Positions 25,074-32,628 of a DNA stretch of 32,628 bases are shown piece after piece. Positions within the stretch are counted from its first letter, which is position 1. Each line of letters begins with the position of its first letter. A program made the position numbers and the translations under genes. The notes under the pieces were generated by a model, which worked only from the letters and a program-made list of their open reading frames with translations, was not told where the DNA came from and ran no database searches. Origin of the DNA: Anaerocolumna aminovalerica (GTDB lineage: Bacteria; Bacillota; Clostridia; Lachnospirales; Lachnospiraceae); contig NZ_FOWD01000045.1 in the NCBI RefSeq assembly GCF_900115365.1, positions 1 to 32,628 on the forward strand, in the 5' to 3' direction.

Positions 25074-25267
25074 ATGTGCCTCCTGGTTTTCAACTTCTAC
25101 AATAACTTTAAGATAGCAATACTGCATTATGAAACTGTTTGTCTAATGTAAAATTCATGTAAATCAAGTTCTTATTTATTTCCTGTTTTATATATCATTC
25201 ATTTTTATTTATATGTTTTTCTATTTAAAGGCTTGGTGAAAGCATTATGATACGAGATGTTTTCATT

Positions 25268-25283
25268 ACTTATGCGCAAAAGT
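25268..25283 (+). promoter_or_regulatory. Operator-like site upstream of the alpha-glucosidase gene
   Basis: ACTTATGCGCAAAAGT is palindromic around a central CG with one mismatched pair, the usual form of a LacI-family operator. The same 16 bases, with one change, recur in reverse orientation at 28239-28254 before the binding-protein gene. It ends 3 nt before the -35 box, so binding could block or assist polymerase. Confidence 0.7.
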
Positions 25284-25285
25284 CA

Positions 25286-25314
25286 TTGAGTGTTTTCCAA
25301 TTTTATGGTATTAT
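25286..25314 (+). promoter_or_regulatory. Promoter of the alpha-glucosidase gene
   Basis: TTGAGT (25286-25291), a 17-nt spacer and TATTAT (25309-25314), with the start expected near 25321, about 32 nt before the gene and its AAAGGAGG site. Confidence 0.65.
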
Positions 25315-25352
25315 TTTAACAAATTATATCAATTATTTTAAAGGAGGCAAGT

Positions 25353-27023
25353 ATGGAAGAAAAAAAATGGTGGAAAGAAAGTGTTGTTTATCAAATCTAC
25401 CCAAGAAGTTTTATGGACAGTAATGGAGACGGTATTGGAGACTTAAATGGTATTACAAACAAGTTAGACTACCTTAAAGATCTAGGCGTGGATGTAATCT
25501 GGATCTCTCCTGTTTATGAATCTCCCAATGATGATAATGGCTATGATATAAGTGATTACAAAGCCATTATGAAAGAATTTGGTACTATGGAGGATTTTGA
25601 CCGGTTACTCTCTGAAGCACATAAGAGAAATCTTAAAATTGTAATGGATCTGGTATTTAATCACACTTCCGATGAGCATCCTTGGTTTGTGGAAAGCAGA
25701 AAATCCCTGGATAATCCATATCGTGATTACTACATATGGAAAAATCCAAAAGAGGGCAAAGAGCCCAACAACTGGGGTTCCTGGTTTAGTGGTTCCGCAT
25801 GGGAGTACTCAGAAGAAACGGATATGTATTACCTGCATATCTTCTCTAAAAAACAGCCGGATTTAAACTGGGAAAATGATAAGGTTCGGGAAGAACTGTA
25901 CCGCATCATTGATTGGTGGTGCAAAAAAGGTGTAGATGGTTTCCGTATGGATGTAATTAATTTCATTTCTAAGGTTCAAAGTTTTCCGGATGGACAAAAA
26001 GAAAAAGGCCAGCTTTATGGTGACAAGATACCTTATATTGCAAATGGTCCCCGTGTTCATGAATTCTTACAGGAAATGAACGAAAAGGTATTGTCAAAGT
26101 ATGATTTAATTACCGTAGGAGAAACTACCCATGTAACTCCGGAAGATGCCAAACAATACGCTGGCTTTGATACACAAGAGTTGAACATGGTATTTCAATT
26201 TGAACATATGACATTGGATTTTGGTGAACTTGGTAAATGGTCTGATAAAAAGATTCCTTTTGTTCCTTTAAAGAAAATATTATCTAAATGGCAGTATGAA
26301 TTAGAGGGATGCGGCTGGAACAGTCTCTATTGGGAGAATCACGATCAGCCAAGAATCGTATCCCGGCTGGGAGATGATTCCCTGAAGTACAGGGATTTAT
26401 CCTCCAAGATGTTAGGCACCTGCCTGCTTATGATGAAAGGAACACCATACATCTATCAAGGGCAGGAACTGGGCATGACTAATATGGAGTTTAAGTCCAT
26501 GGAAGATTTTCGTGATTTGGAAATTCTCAACGCATATAATGAATTTGTAGATAACAAGCTTGCAGAACCGGAGGAAATGATACGGTATTTCAACCTGAAA
26601 GGCAGGGATAATGCCAGAACTCCAATGCAGTGGGATGACAGTGAAAATGCCGGTTTTACAAAAGGAACACCCTGGATTAAAGTCAATCCCAATTACACTT
26701 ATATTAATGCAAATAGCCAGATAAATGATAGTAATTCTGTTTATTCCTATTATAAGGAATTAATCCGGCTTAGAAAAGAGATTGAGGCTCTTGTTTACGG
26801 TACTTATGCTCTTTTAGATGAAAATCATGAAAGCTTATATATTTATACAAGAACACTTGGAAGTACTTCATTACTTATTATTTGTAATTTTACAGAAACA
26901 GAAAAATCCTATACAATTCCTAAGGAATATGAAGAGGCCAAAGTAATTATAAACAATTATCGTAATAGAGCAAACGACAACATAATAAGGCCTTATGAAG
27001 CTATCGTTTATCACAAGATATAG
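25353..27023 (+). CDS. malL: GH13 subfamily 31 alpha-glucosidase, oligo-1,6-glucosidase type
   Basis: 556 aa, the normal length. It removes glucose from the non-reducing end of short alpha-glucosides in the cytoplasm. Motifs in order: WWKESVVYQIYPRSFMDSNG at the start, DLVFNHTSDEH (region I), DGFRMDVINFISK with the nucleophile Asp (region II), TVGET with the acid Glu (region III) and ENHDQPR (region IV). The Val after the nucleophile in RMDVIN marks enzymes that prefer alpha-1,6 links (isomaltose); maltases have Thr or Ala there. No signal peptide. It lies upstream of the lacI-type gene and a sugar transporter, with a shared operator, so it probably digests what that transporter imports. Confidence 0.92.
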   Translation: MEEKKWWKESVVYQIYPRSFMDSNGDGIGDLNGITNKLDYLKDLGVDVIWISPVYESPNDDNGYDISDYKAIMKEFGTMEDFDRLLSEAHKRNLKIVMDLVFNHTSDEHPWFVESRKSLDNPYRDYYIWKNPKEGKEPNNWGSWFSGSAWEYSEETDMYYLHIFSKKQPDLNWENDKVREELYRIIDWWCKKGVDGFRMDVINFISKVQSFPDGQKEKGQLYGDKIPYIANGPRVHEFLQEMNEKVLSKYDLITVGETTHVTPEDAKQYAGFDTQELNMVFQFEHMTLDFGELGKWSDKKIPFVPLKKILSKWQYELEGCGWNSLYWENHDQPRIVSRLGDDSLKYRDLSSKMLGTCLLMMKGTPYIYQGQELGMTNMEFKSMEDFRDLEILNAYNEFVDNKLAEPEEMIRYFNLKGRDNARTPMQWDDSENAGFTKGTPWIKVNPNYTYINANSQINDSNSVYSYYKELIRLRKEIEALVYGTYALLDENHESLYIYTRTLGSTSLLIICNFTETEKSYTIPKEYEEAKVIINNYRNRANDNIIRPYEAIVYHKI

Positions 27024-27117
27024 CCAAAAAATATAGAAATCTGGCTCCATATTAGTGTTAACCAATCATCTCTGTGCTATAATTAAAACTACGAATTTAT
27101 TAAAGGAGAAGATTTTC

Positions 27118-28137
27118 ATGATAACAATAAAAGAAATGGCTGATATCATTGGCGTAAGTCCTACCACAGTTTCCAATGTAATTCATGGAAAGACGAAGGA
27201 AGTTTCAAAAGAAACTGTGGAAAAGGTCAATGAACTTTTAGAAAAATATCATTATATCCCTAATATGAATGCCAGAAATTTAGCGAAAAAATATTCTAAA
27301 ATTGTAGGAGTAGTGTTTAAATATAATAAAAGTACAGATAACAATTTTGTACAAGATCCCTTCGCCGGTGAAATATTAGGTGCCATTGAAAAACAGGTAC
27401 GCAAACATGAATATTATACTATGATTTATCTGTCCGAAGATTTAGACGATATACTTCGTTTTGTTTCAACCTGGAATGTGGATGGATTAATTGCTGTGGG
27501 ATTCTGGCCGGATGAATGTCATTTAATGAAAAAATCCATTACAAAACCAATGGTTTTTGTGGACTGCTATTTTAATGAAGATGGTTTTGATTATGTTAAT
27601 GTAGGTTTAAAGGATAAAGAAGGCGGATATGAATTGACCCGGTATTTAATTCAATGCGGACATAAAAATATTGCTTTTATTACAGATTGTATGATAAGTG
27701 TATACAAAGCCCGCTATGAAGGTCACAAAGAAGCTTTGGAGGAAGCAGGCATACCTGTTTCTGAACAGAACTTATTATACCTTAGGCCAAATCAAAAAGA
27801 GTTCGAAACAAGCATAGAAAATGTATTTAAAAGATACCGTGAATTTAGTGCCATGTTCTGTGTGTCCGACTATTATGCTGCAAAAATCATGAATTATTTT
27901 ATAGACCGTGGAGTTAAACTTCCAGATGATATATCCATTGTTGGTTTTGATGATAACTTGATTGGTCAGTCCGTAAGGCCTGGATTAACCACTATGAGAC
28001 AGAATCCAAGCCAAAAAGGATATCTGGCGGTTGAGCAGCTCATTAAATTAATTGATCAAATGGAAATTGAGGAAACCAATATTCAGATGACGGCACAATT
28101 AATTATACGTAATACCGTAAAAGTATTGAATCCCTGA
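27118..28137 (+). CDS. LacI-family transcriptional regulator
   Basis: 339 aa from the chosen start. The N-terminal helix-turn-helix TIKEMADIIGVSPTTVSNVI and hinge helix region NMNARNLAKKYSKIVGVVF are followed by a periplasmic-binding-protein-like sugar domain (FAMFCVSDYYAAKIMNYFID-like segment and DISIVGFDDNLIG). The frame is open 21 codons further upstream, but the ATG at 27118 has AAAGGAG before it and begins the DNA-binding domain. It lies between the glucosidase gene and the transporter genes; matching palindromes precede both, making these its likely operators. The inducer is probably an alpha-glucoside. Confidence 0.94.
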   Translation: MITIKEMADIIGVSPTTVSNVIHGKTKEVSKETVEKVNELLEKYHYIPNMNARNLAKKYSKIVGVVFKYNKSTDNNFVQDPFAGEILGAIEKQVRKHEYYTMIYLSEDLDDILRFVSTWNVDGLIAVGFWPDECHLMKKSITKPMVFVDCYFNEDGFDYVNVGLKDKEGGYELTRYLIQCGHKNIAFITDCMISVYKARYEGHKEALEEAGIPVSEQNLLYLRPNQKEFETSIENVFKRYREFSAMFCVSDYYAAKIMNYFIDRGVKLPDDISIVGFDDNLIGQSVRPGLTTMRQNPSQKGYLAVEQLIKLIDQMEIEETNIQMTAQLIIRNTVKVLNP

Positions 28138-28172
28138 TTTAATATTTCATTTGGCATAAATAGCAAATGTAA

Positions 28173-28217
28173 AATCGCACAATTATGTGGAATAATACTT
28201 GAAACTTTTGTGCGATT
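28173..28217. repeat. Inverted repeat after the lacI-type gene
   Basis: Perfect 10-base arms aatcgcacaa (28173-28182) and ttgtgcgatt (28208-28217) enclose 25 nt. There is no T-run after it on either strand. It may be a weak terminator or a second regulatory site; it cannot be decided from sequence. Confidence 0.5.
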
Positions 28218-28235
28218 GTGATATTCTGTAGCTAG

Positions 28236-28254
28236 AAAGCTTTTGCGCATAAGT
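28236..28254 (-). promoter_or_regulatory. Operator-like site upstream of the binding-protein gene
   Basis: Read on the minus strand, 28239-28254 is ACTTATGCGCAAAAGC, 15 of 16 bases the same as the site at 25268-25283. On the plus strand it extends to AAAGCTTTTGC, which recurs at 28319-28329, 83 nt further on and just before the ribosome site. Two such sites flanking a promoter would suit looping by a LacI-type tetramer or blocking by a dimer. Confidence 0.7.
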
Positions 28255-28318
28255 TACAATATAATTAATTATTTTACCAAATATTTAGACAAAATATTGA
28301 CTATTTTTATTTATCTCA

Positions 28319-28329
28319 AAAGCTTTTGC
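28319..28329 (+). promoter_or_regulatory. Second copy of the AAAGCTTTTGC half-site
   Basis: This 11-mer repeats the left part of the operator-like site at 28236-28246 in the same orientation. It lies about 20 nt before the AAGGAGG ribosome site of the binding-protein gene, so a bound protein would block transcription downstream of the promoter. Confidence 0.5.
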
Positions 28330-28360
28330 TCGAATAATATTATTTTAAGGAGGATATTTT

Positions 28361-29701
28361 ATGAAATTAAGAAAGATGGTTACTCTCTTACTCATGATTG
28401 TACTGGTAGGATCCCTATTCACTGCATGTTCCAAAACTGATAAAGATACTGCAAAAACGGAAAACACTGAAAAAACGGATTCTAAAAAAACAGAAACATC
28501 AGAAACAAAAAATCAAACTTCTGACGGACAAAGTATTCGAGTATTTCAGCTAAAAGTAGAAATTGATGAGCAATTAAAAGAATATGCTAAAGTATATGAA
28601 CAGAAAACAGGGGTTCATGTAGATATTGAATCCATTGGAGGCGGAGCCGATGTTCAGGGAGCTTTAAAAGGATATCTTCAGGCAGATAATATGCCGGATA
28701 TCTTTGTATTTGAAGGTCCCGGTCATTATGCAGTTTGGAAAGATTATATGGCAGATTTAACTGAAGAACCATGGGTAAAAGAAACTGCCTCTGCTTATAT
28801 TGGTGATGGGGGCAAAGTATATGGTTTCCCATATGCGGTAGAAGGTTATGGTTTAGCTTATAACAAAAATATATTAGATAAAGCCGGTATTGATCCAGCT
28901 ACTTTAACAACTATTGAGGCCTATAAAGCAGCTTTTGAAAAATTAGACAGCATGAAAGAAGAACTGGGTATTGATTCCGTTGTATCTATGGGAGTTAGTG
29001 CCAGCGGAGGTTTAACCTGGGTATCCGGAAGCCATAACTTCGGTGTATATTTATCTACCGGTCTTAAGAATGGTGATACAACTATTATTGATAAATTACT
29101 GGCTGGTGAAGTGGACACAGACAGATTAAAACAATACGCAGAATATGTAAAATTACTATTTGATTATTCTGATCAGAACATATTAGTAACTGGTAACTAC
29201 GACCAACAGGTTCAGGCCTTTATTGATCAAAAGGCTGCGTTTGTTCACCAAGGGAACTGGATTGATCCAAATCTTCCGGCAGAACCCGGATTTGAAATGG
29301 GCTTTGCACCCCATGCTTTTAGCAAGGAAGTAACAGATGGTGTTCAAGTAGGTGCTCCTTCCTGGTGGGCAGTTTATAAAGATGGTAATGTGGAAGGGGC
29401 AAAAGATTTCTTAGAAGCATTTGCCTTATCCGATGAAGGCAGGGATGCCAGAATCAATAAGATGTCTCTAATCTCTCCTTACTCTTCTGATACATTGAAA
29501 CCTAGTACTCCTTTATCCGCTAATATCCAGTCCTGGGTAGCAGCCGGTAAAACATTTGACTGGGAACAATTTAAGATGCCCGATGGTTTCGGTCAGGATA
29601 CTTTAGGGCCTATTTTTGAATTACTTGCTCAAGGTTCCATAAACACAGATGAATTCGTTCAACTGGTAACCGACGCTGTTGCGGGAATACCTGCAAAATA
29701 A
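28361..29701 (+). CDS. Sugar-binding lipoprotein of the second ABC transporter
   Basis: 446 aa. Signal peptide MKLRKMVTLLLMIVLVGSLF with lipobox FTAC (Cys at about residue 23), a Lys/Thr-rich linker to about residue 58, and a family 1 solute-binding fold with IRVFQLKVEIDEQLKEYAKV, GFPYAVEGYGLAYNKNI and PSWWAVYKDG. It delivers substrate to the permeases encoded next. Its promoter region has two operator-like sites for the LacI-type protein, and the glucosidase gene has a third, so the substrate is probably an alpha-glucoside. It is only distantly similar to the lipoprotein at 13222-14583. Confidence 0.92.
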   Translation: MKLRKMVTLLLMIVLVGSLFTACSKTDKDTAKTENTEKTDSKKTETSETKNQTSDGQSIRVFQLKVEIDEQLKEYAKVYEQKTGVHVDIESIGGGADVQGALKGYLQADNMPDIFVFEGPGHYAVWKDYMADLTEEPWVKETASAYIGDGGKVYGFPYAVEGYGLAYNKNILDKAGIDPATLTTIEAYKAAFEKLDSMKEELGIDSVVSMGVSASGGLTWVSGSHNFGVYLSTGLKNGDTTIIDKLLAGEVDTDRLKQYAEYVKLLFDYSDQNILVTGNYDQQVQAFIDQKAAFVHQGNWIDPNLPAEPGFEMGFAPHAFSKEVTDGVQVGAPSWWAVYKDGNVEGAKDFLEAFALSDEGRDARINKMSLISPYSSDTLKPSTPLSANIQSWVAAGKTFDWEQFKMPDGFGQDTLGPIFELLAQGSINTDEFVQLVTDAVAGIPAK

Positions 29702-29719
29702 AACGGTAGTTTAATTGGT

Positions 29720-29773
29720 GAAGCTGTTGCTTATTATATAGAGCTGTTACAGGGTCTATTTTGCAACAGCTTC
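29720..29773. promoter_or_regulatory. Intercistronic hairpin between binding-protein and permease genes
   Basis: Perfect 11-base arms gaagctgttgc (29720-29730) and gcaacagcttc (29763-29773) enclose 32 nt, followed by cccttttaaa. It has the same position as the hairpin at 13042-13084 in the first transporter operon and probably sets a high ratio of binding protein to permease by 3' protection or partial termination. Confidence 0.65.
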
Positions 29774-29799
29774 CCTTTTAAACGGAGAGGAATGAGACT

Positions 29800-30885
29800 A
29801 TGATTTATATGGCGAAAAAAAAACTGTCAACTGTGCTGGCTGCTATTGGTATTCTTGTGACCATATTTGCGCTATGGATTAGTTTACAATATAGAACTCT
29901 GACCTCCGGATTCCTGGCGTGGCCAGCTTCCATTCGAGGTGTTCTGCTAATTACCGGCATTCTGTTTATCATATTAGGGGTGTATTTCTATCCAACAAAG
30001 AAGCACAGAACCATAATTAACATTTTATTCCTATTACCTGCTGTTCTTGCATTTACTATGACCGTTATTATTCCTTTTATATTAGGTGTGTTTTATTCTT
30101 TCACTGATTGGAATGGCATAACATTAAATAATTTTATTGGTTTTGAAAATTACAAGGACTTTTTTAAATCTCCTGAGTACATACATTCCTTTATGGCAAC
30201 TTTAATATTTACTATTCTTAATATGCTTTTAGTAAATATCATTGCCTTTGGGCTATCTTTATTGGTAACCTCTAAAATCAGGGGACGAAACATATACCGG
30301 GCAGGATTCTTTATTCCTAATCTAATCGGCGGTATTGTTCTTGGGTACATATGGCAGTTTATATTTAATTACGTTATCACAGATATTGCTGCCGCCATGA
30401 ATATAAAATCGCTTTCACAATCCTTATTGGCCTTACCGGATCGGGCTATATTGGCAATTATCATAGTAAGCACCTGGCAATACGCTGGTTATATTATGAT
30501 GATATATGTTACTGCTATTCAAGGGGTACCGGCTTCTGTTATTGAAGCTGCTAAAATGGATGGTGCCCATGGTTTTAAACGTATTACGAAAATTATCGCA
30601 CCATTAATTGCCAATTCCTTTACCATATGTATTTTCTTAACTTTGGTAAACTCCTTTAAACAGTTCGATCTGAATTATGCAATTACCAATGGCGGACCCA
30701 GTAAATTATTTATGGGTAAAGCCATTCACTCAACGGAACTTCTTGCTCTAAATATTTATAAAACCGCATTTACCCGTAATGATATGGCAGTGGCTCAGGC
30801 AAAAGCAGTTGTTTTCTTTGTTCTCCTTGCCATAGTTTCCTTAATTCAGGTTTATGTCAGCAAAAAGAAGGAGGTTGAGATGTGA
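29800..30885 (+). CDS. Sugar ABC transporter permease, MalF type
   Basis: 361 aa, longer than the 297-aa counterpart at 12062-12955 because of two extra N-terminal membrane helices (STVLAAIGILVTIFALWISL and GVLLITGILFIILGVYFY). The core begins FLLPAVLAFTMTVIIPFILG and has the EAA loop EAAKMDGAHG then KIIAPLIANSF at about residues 250-275. It forms the channel with the protein encoded next. The first ATG is preferred because GGAGAGG lies 9 nt upstream. The next gene overlaps its stop codon, so translation is coupled. No ATPase gene follows. Confidence 0.92.
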   Translation: MIYMAKKKLSTVLAAIGILVTIFALWISLQYRTLTSGFLAWPASIRGVLLITGILFIILGVYFYPTKKHRTIINILFLLPAVLAFTMTVIIPFILGVFYSFTDWNGITLNNFIGFENYKDFFKSPEYIHSFMATLIFTILNMLLVNIIAFGLSLLVTSKIRGRNIYRAGFFIPNLIGGIVLGYIWQFIFNYVITDIAAAMNIKSLSQSLLALPDRAILAIIIVSTWQYAGYIMMIYVTAIQGVPASVIEAAKMDGAHGFKRITKIIAPLIANSFTICIFLTLVNSFKQFDLNYAITNGGPSKLFMGKAIHSTELLALNIYKTAFTRNDMAVAQAKAVVFFVLLAIVSLIQVYVSKKKEVEM

Positions 30886-31742
30886 TGACAGTAAAAAGGA
30901 TACGGGGTGTTCTCCTTGAATTGGTTTCCATATTGTTATTCCTGCTCTTTTTAGCACCCTTTTTCATTGTTGTAGTTAACTCCTCCAAAATGAATGGAGA
31001 TATTATTCGTGATCCTATTAGTTTTCCTTTGGATTGGTCACTGTTATGGAAGCATATTCAAGCAGTAATACATAATCCAAATATGAATTATTGGAAATCT
31101 TTTTTGGATTCTGCTATTATAACCGTTCTATCCTTAACTGCCATTGTCCTATGTTCCTCTATGGCAGCCTGGGTACTGGTTCGTAATCATAAAAAATGGT
31201 CTACTGTTATATTTATGATTTTTGTTGCAGCTATGGTGATTCCTTTTCAGGTAGTTATGCTTCCGTTACTCTCCTGGTTTCGTCAGGTTTCCAATTTTAG
31301 CGGAATATCCTTTTTATCCAGCTACACCGGAATCGTATTTGCCTATATAGGATTTGGTTCCTCCATGACTATCTTCATCTTACACGGTTTTATAAAGAAT
31401 ATTCCTTATGAGTTGGAAGAGGCTGCCCTAATTGATGGTTCCTCACCGGAAGGCGTATTTTTTAGAATTATTTTACCTCTTCTGAAACCGGTGCAAATGA
31501 CGGTATTGATTTTAAATGGTATCTGGATATGGAATGACTTCCTGCTGCCTTCCTTAATGCTAGGCTTAAACGGCAAAATTAAGACTCTACCTCTTGCTGT
31601 TACCAGTTTTGTAGGTTCATACGTAAAACAATGGGATTTAATCCTTACTTCAACTTTACTTGCCATGCTTCCGGTTGTGATACTTTTCTTATTCGCACAA
31701 AAATACATTATTAAAGGTATGGTGGAAGGTGCTATTAAGTAA
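30882..31742 (+). CDS. Sugar ABC transporter permease, MalG type
   Basis: 286 aa if started at GTG (30882), 285 if at the adjoining ATG (30885); the GTG is better placed, 7 nt from GGAGG. Six membrane helices, with the EAA loop EEAALIDGSSPEGVFFRIIL then PLLKPV at about residues 180-205. It overlaps the end of the preceding permease gene and is the last gene of the transporter operon. As in the first module, the ATP-binding subunit must come from elsewhere in the genome. Confidence 0.92.
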   Translation: MMTVKRIRGVLLELVSILLFLLFLAPFFIVVVNSSKMNGDIIRDPISFPLDWSLLWKHIQAVIHNPNMNYWKSFLDSAIITVLSLTAIVLCSSMAAWVLVRNHKKWSTVIFMIFVAAMVIPFQVVMLPLLSWFRQVSNFSGISFLSSYTGIVFAYIGFGSSMTIFILHGFIKNIPYELEEAALIDGSSPEGVFFRIILPLLKPVQMTVLILNGIWIWNDFLLPSLMLGLNGKIKTLPLAVTSFVGSYVKQWDLILTSTLLAMLPVVILFLFAQKYIIKGMVEGAIK

Positions 31743-31785
31743 CATAACAGATTCCTTTCTAATAATGATAAATGCCATAGTTCAG

Positions 31786-31830
31786 TTCACTAAAAAGAGG
31801 TCGAATAATTATTCAGCCTCTTTTAGTGAA
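31786..31830 (+). terminator. Terminator of the second transporter operon
   Basis: A long hairpin: ttcactaaaaagagg (from 31786) pairs with cctcttttagtgaa (to 31830), with gaataattattc also self-complementary at the tip. The downstream T-run is weak, but stem length and position, 45 nt past the stop at 31742, support termination. The remainder of 31743-31928 holds nothing recognisable. Confidence 0.65.
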
Positions 31831-31928
31831 TTAATCCTGAAGCTAGGCTTTTTATAGTTTAACACATTTTTCACTCAGCTTACCACTTTTTGAATATCAG
31901 ACTTGCTTGTTTAAACCATTTTTCATTA

Positions 31929-32129
31929 TTATACTAAATTTTCTAGTATTGCCAGAATACCTCCTAAAATAAGAAGAATTCCCACCATAACTACTAATTT
32001 CAGATAAAATTCATTAGGTTCGTCACCATTCTTTGTTTTCCAAGAATCTGATATCTTCCATATCAATCTTGGTTTTAATAACATAACAAATCCAATTACA
32101 ATTAAAAAACCTCCTGCTACAAATCCCAT
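31929..32129 (-). CDS. Small two-helix membrane protein (DUF6199-like)
   Basis: 66 aa. Two hydrophobic helices (GFVAGGFLIVIGFVMLL at the N-terminus and LVVMVGILLILGGILAIL at the C-terminus) are joined by a polar loop with WKISDSWKTKNGDEPNEFYL. The W-x8-EP-x4-Y pattern of this loop resembles small Firmicutes membrane proteins grouped as DUF6199; I am fairly but not fully sure of that. The ATG has AAGGAGGATAATTAT upstream. Function unknown. It is not in an operon and faces the transporter genes. Confidence 0.7.
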   Translation of the reverse strand: MGFVAGGFLIVIGFVMLLKPRLIWKISDSWKTKNGDEPNEFYLKLVVMVGILLILGGILAILENLV

Positions 32130-32376
32130 ATAATTATCCTCCTTTTTATTTAATTAAATAATAAATAATTGCGAAACAAGTTCACAAAATTGATTCAAAA
32201 CTATATTCAGATAAAAGTCTATACTCCTCTATAATAAGAATATATTTTAAAGAACATAAAATCAAGATTATTTGTATGTTTTTTAAATACTTATTTATAC
32301 ATAAATTAAATAAATTAACTCTAATAATGAAAGGTTGAATTATAAAGAATTTCTATTTAAAGTATTTTAAATCATG

Positions 32377-32398
32377 ACCACCAGTGAGAACTGGTGGT
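32377..32398. repeat. Subterminal hairpin of the insertion element
   Basis: A perfect 9-bp stem, accaccagt with actggtggt, and a 4-nt loop gaga. IS200/IS605 family ends carry such imperfectly placed hairpins near the tip rather than terminal inverted repeats. Confidence 0.65.
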
Positions 32399-32456
32399 TT
32401 GTTCTGTCCCTGTAAGGGACTATTACCGGCATAGGCCTCAAAGGCCCTTCGAAAAT

Positions 32457-32507
32457 AAAAGCCCTAACCGCACCTTTTTCTCTGGTTTAGCCCTAACAAG
32501 GGCTTTT
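32457..32507. terminator. Terminator after the transposase gene
   Basis: Outer arms aaaagccct and agggctttt, with an alternative inner hairpin agccct-aaca-agggct, and T-runs on both sides, so termination in both directions is possible. The 9-mer agccctaac occurs twice inside (32460 and 32489). Confidence 0.65.
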
Positions 32508-32508
32508 A

Positions 32509-32628
32509 TTATTTACCTTTTATTACTGACTCACCCGTAAACGGGTTTATATATTCTTTGAGACTCAGTTGGTCATATGCTTGATCATCCATTAATTGAT
32601 TTCTGATATATTCTTGAATCTTTTTGGC
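32509..32628 (-). CDS. C-terminal part of a probable IS200/IS605-type transposase TnpA (partial)
   Basis: The last 39 codons are in the window: KKIQEYIRNQLMDDQAYDQL then SLKEYINPFTGESVIKGK and a TAA stop. The pattern of an amphipathic helix IxEYIxNQ followed by SLKEYxxPFTG resembles the C-terminal end of Y1 (HUH) transposases in Clostridia, where the helix carries the end of the catalytic domain. The catalytic Tyr and HUH motif are beyond the edge, so the family call also leans on the hairpin downstream. Confidence 0.55.
   Translation of the reverse strand, partial: AKKIQEYIRNQLMDDQAYDQLSLKEYINPFTGESVIKGK

Larger units (their letters stand above)
32360..32628 (-). mobile_element. 3' end of an IS200/IS605-type element, cut by the window edge
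   Basis: The element contains the end of a transposase gene, a terminator and a subterminal hairpin (32377-32398) of the kind recognised by single-strand Y1 transposases. Between them are two more short stems (gtccct/agggac at 32406-32420 and ggcct/aggcc at about 32434-32446). The outer boundary is not certain; it is probably within some 20 nt of the hairpin. The region 32130-32360 before it is AT-rich and shows nothing else. Confidence 0.6.

Noticed and set aside
25268-25283. Catabolite-control (cre) site
   Set aside because: The sequence does not fit the cre pattern with its TG and CA ends around a central CG at the right spacing; a LacI-type operator private to this module fits better.
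28173-28217. Inverted repeat as a standard terminator for the lacI-type gene
   Set aside because: The stem is good, but the loop is 25 nt and no T-run follows on either strand; kept only as an unexplained repeat.

Overview
The window looks like a chromosomal segment of a low-GC, Gram-positive anaerobe of the Clostridia, most likely a plant-polysaccharide-using member of the Lachnospiraceae. The grounds are AT-rich DNA, strong AGGAGG ribosome sites, a Csh1/Csh2-type I-B CRISPR-Cas locus, YesM/YesN two-component genes beside sugar ABC transporters that lack their own ATPase, a GH94 phosphorylase and a GH13 alpha-glucosidase. The species call is inference.

Bases 1-9490 are a type I-B CRISPR-Cas locus read on the minus strand: cas6, cas8b, cas7, cas5, cas3, cas4, cas1, cas2, a leader with its own promoter, and the leader-proximal end of an array that runs off the left edge. 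cas8b carries an internal ribosome site and ATG that should give a separate Cas11b small subunit. Upstream of the cas promoter (9304-9490) is a compact unit that no ordinary gene explains: promoter, a degenerate CRISPR repeat matching the array repeat at 24 of 30 positions, a 25-nt spacer-like segment, a second more decayed repeat, and an intrinsic terminator. It resembles the CreA/CreR class of crRNA-like RNAs that use Cascade to regulate cas genes or an RNA toxin, and is the most interesting object here.

Bases 9506-11135 hold debris and one small gene: a GH31 glycosidase pseudogene abutting the cas locus, a secreted YHYH/peptidoglycan-binding protein, and the last codons of a GGDEF gene fused to the end of a permease gene.

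Bases 11133-18336 (minus) are a sugar-uptake module: sensor kinase and AraC-type response regulator (YesMN-like), then a lipoprotein binding protein and two permeases. Bases 18544-19593 (plus) encode an RsmH-like methyltransferase apart from any cell-division cluster. Bases 19789-23014 (minus) are a GH94 phosphorylase followed by a cupin, and 23313-25073 (minus) a chemoreceptor.

Bases 25268-31742 (plus) are a second sugar module: a GH13_31 alpha-glucosidase with the alpha-1,6 signature, a LacI-family regulator, a binding protein and two permeases. Near-identical operator-like sites precede the glucosidase and the binding-protein gene, so the LacI protein probably controls both. The right end has a small membrane protein and the 3' end of an IS200/IS605-type element.

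A dispersed repeat (30 of 36 identical) lies just upstream of cas3 and of the first module's last permease gene, and in both places supplies the ribosome-binding site.
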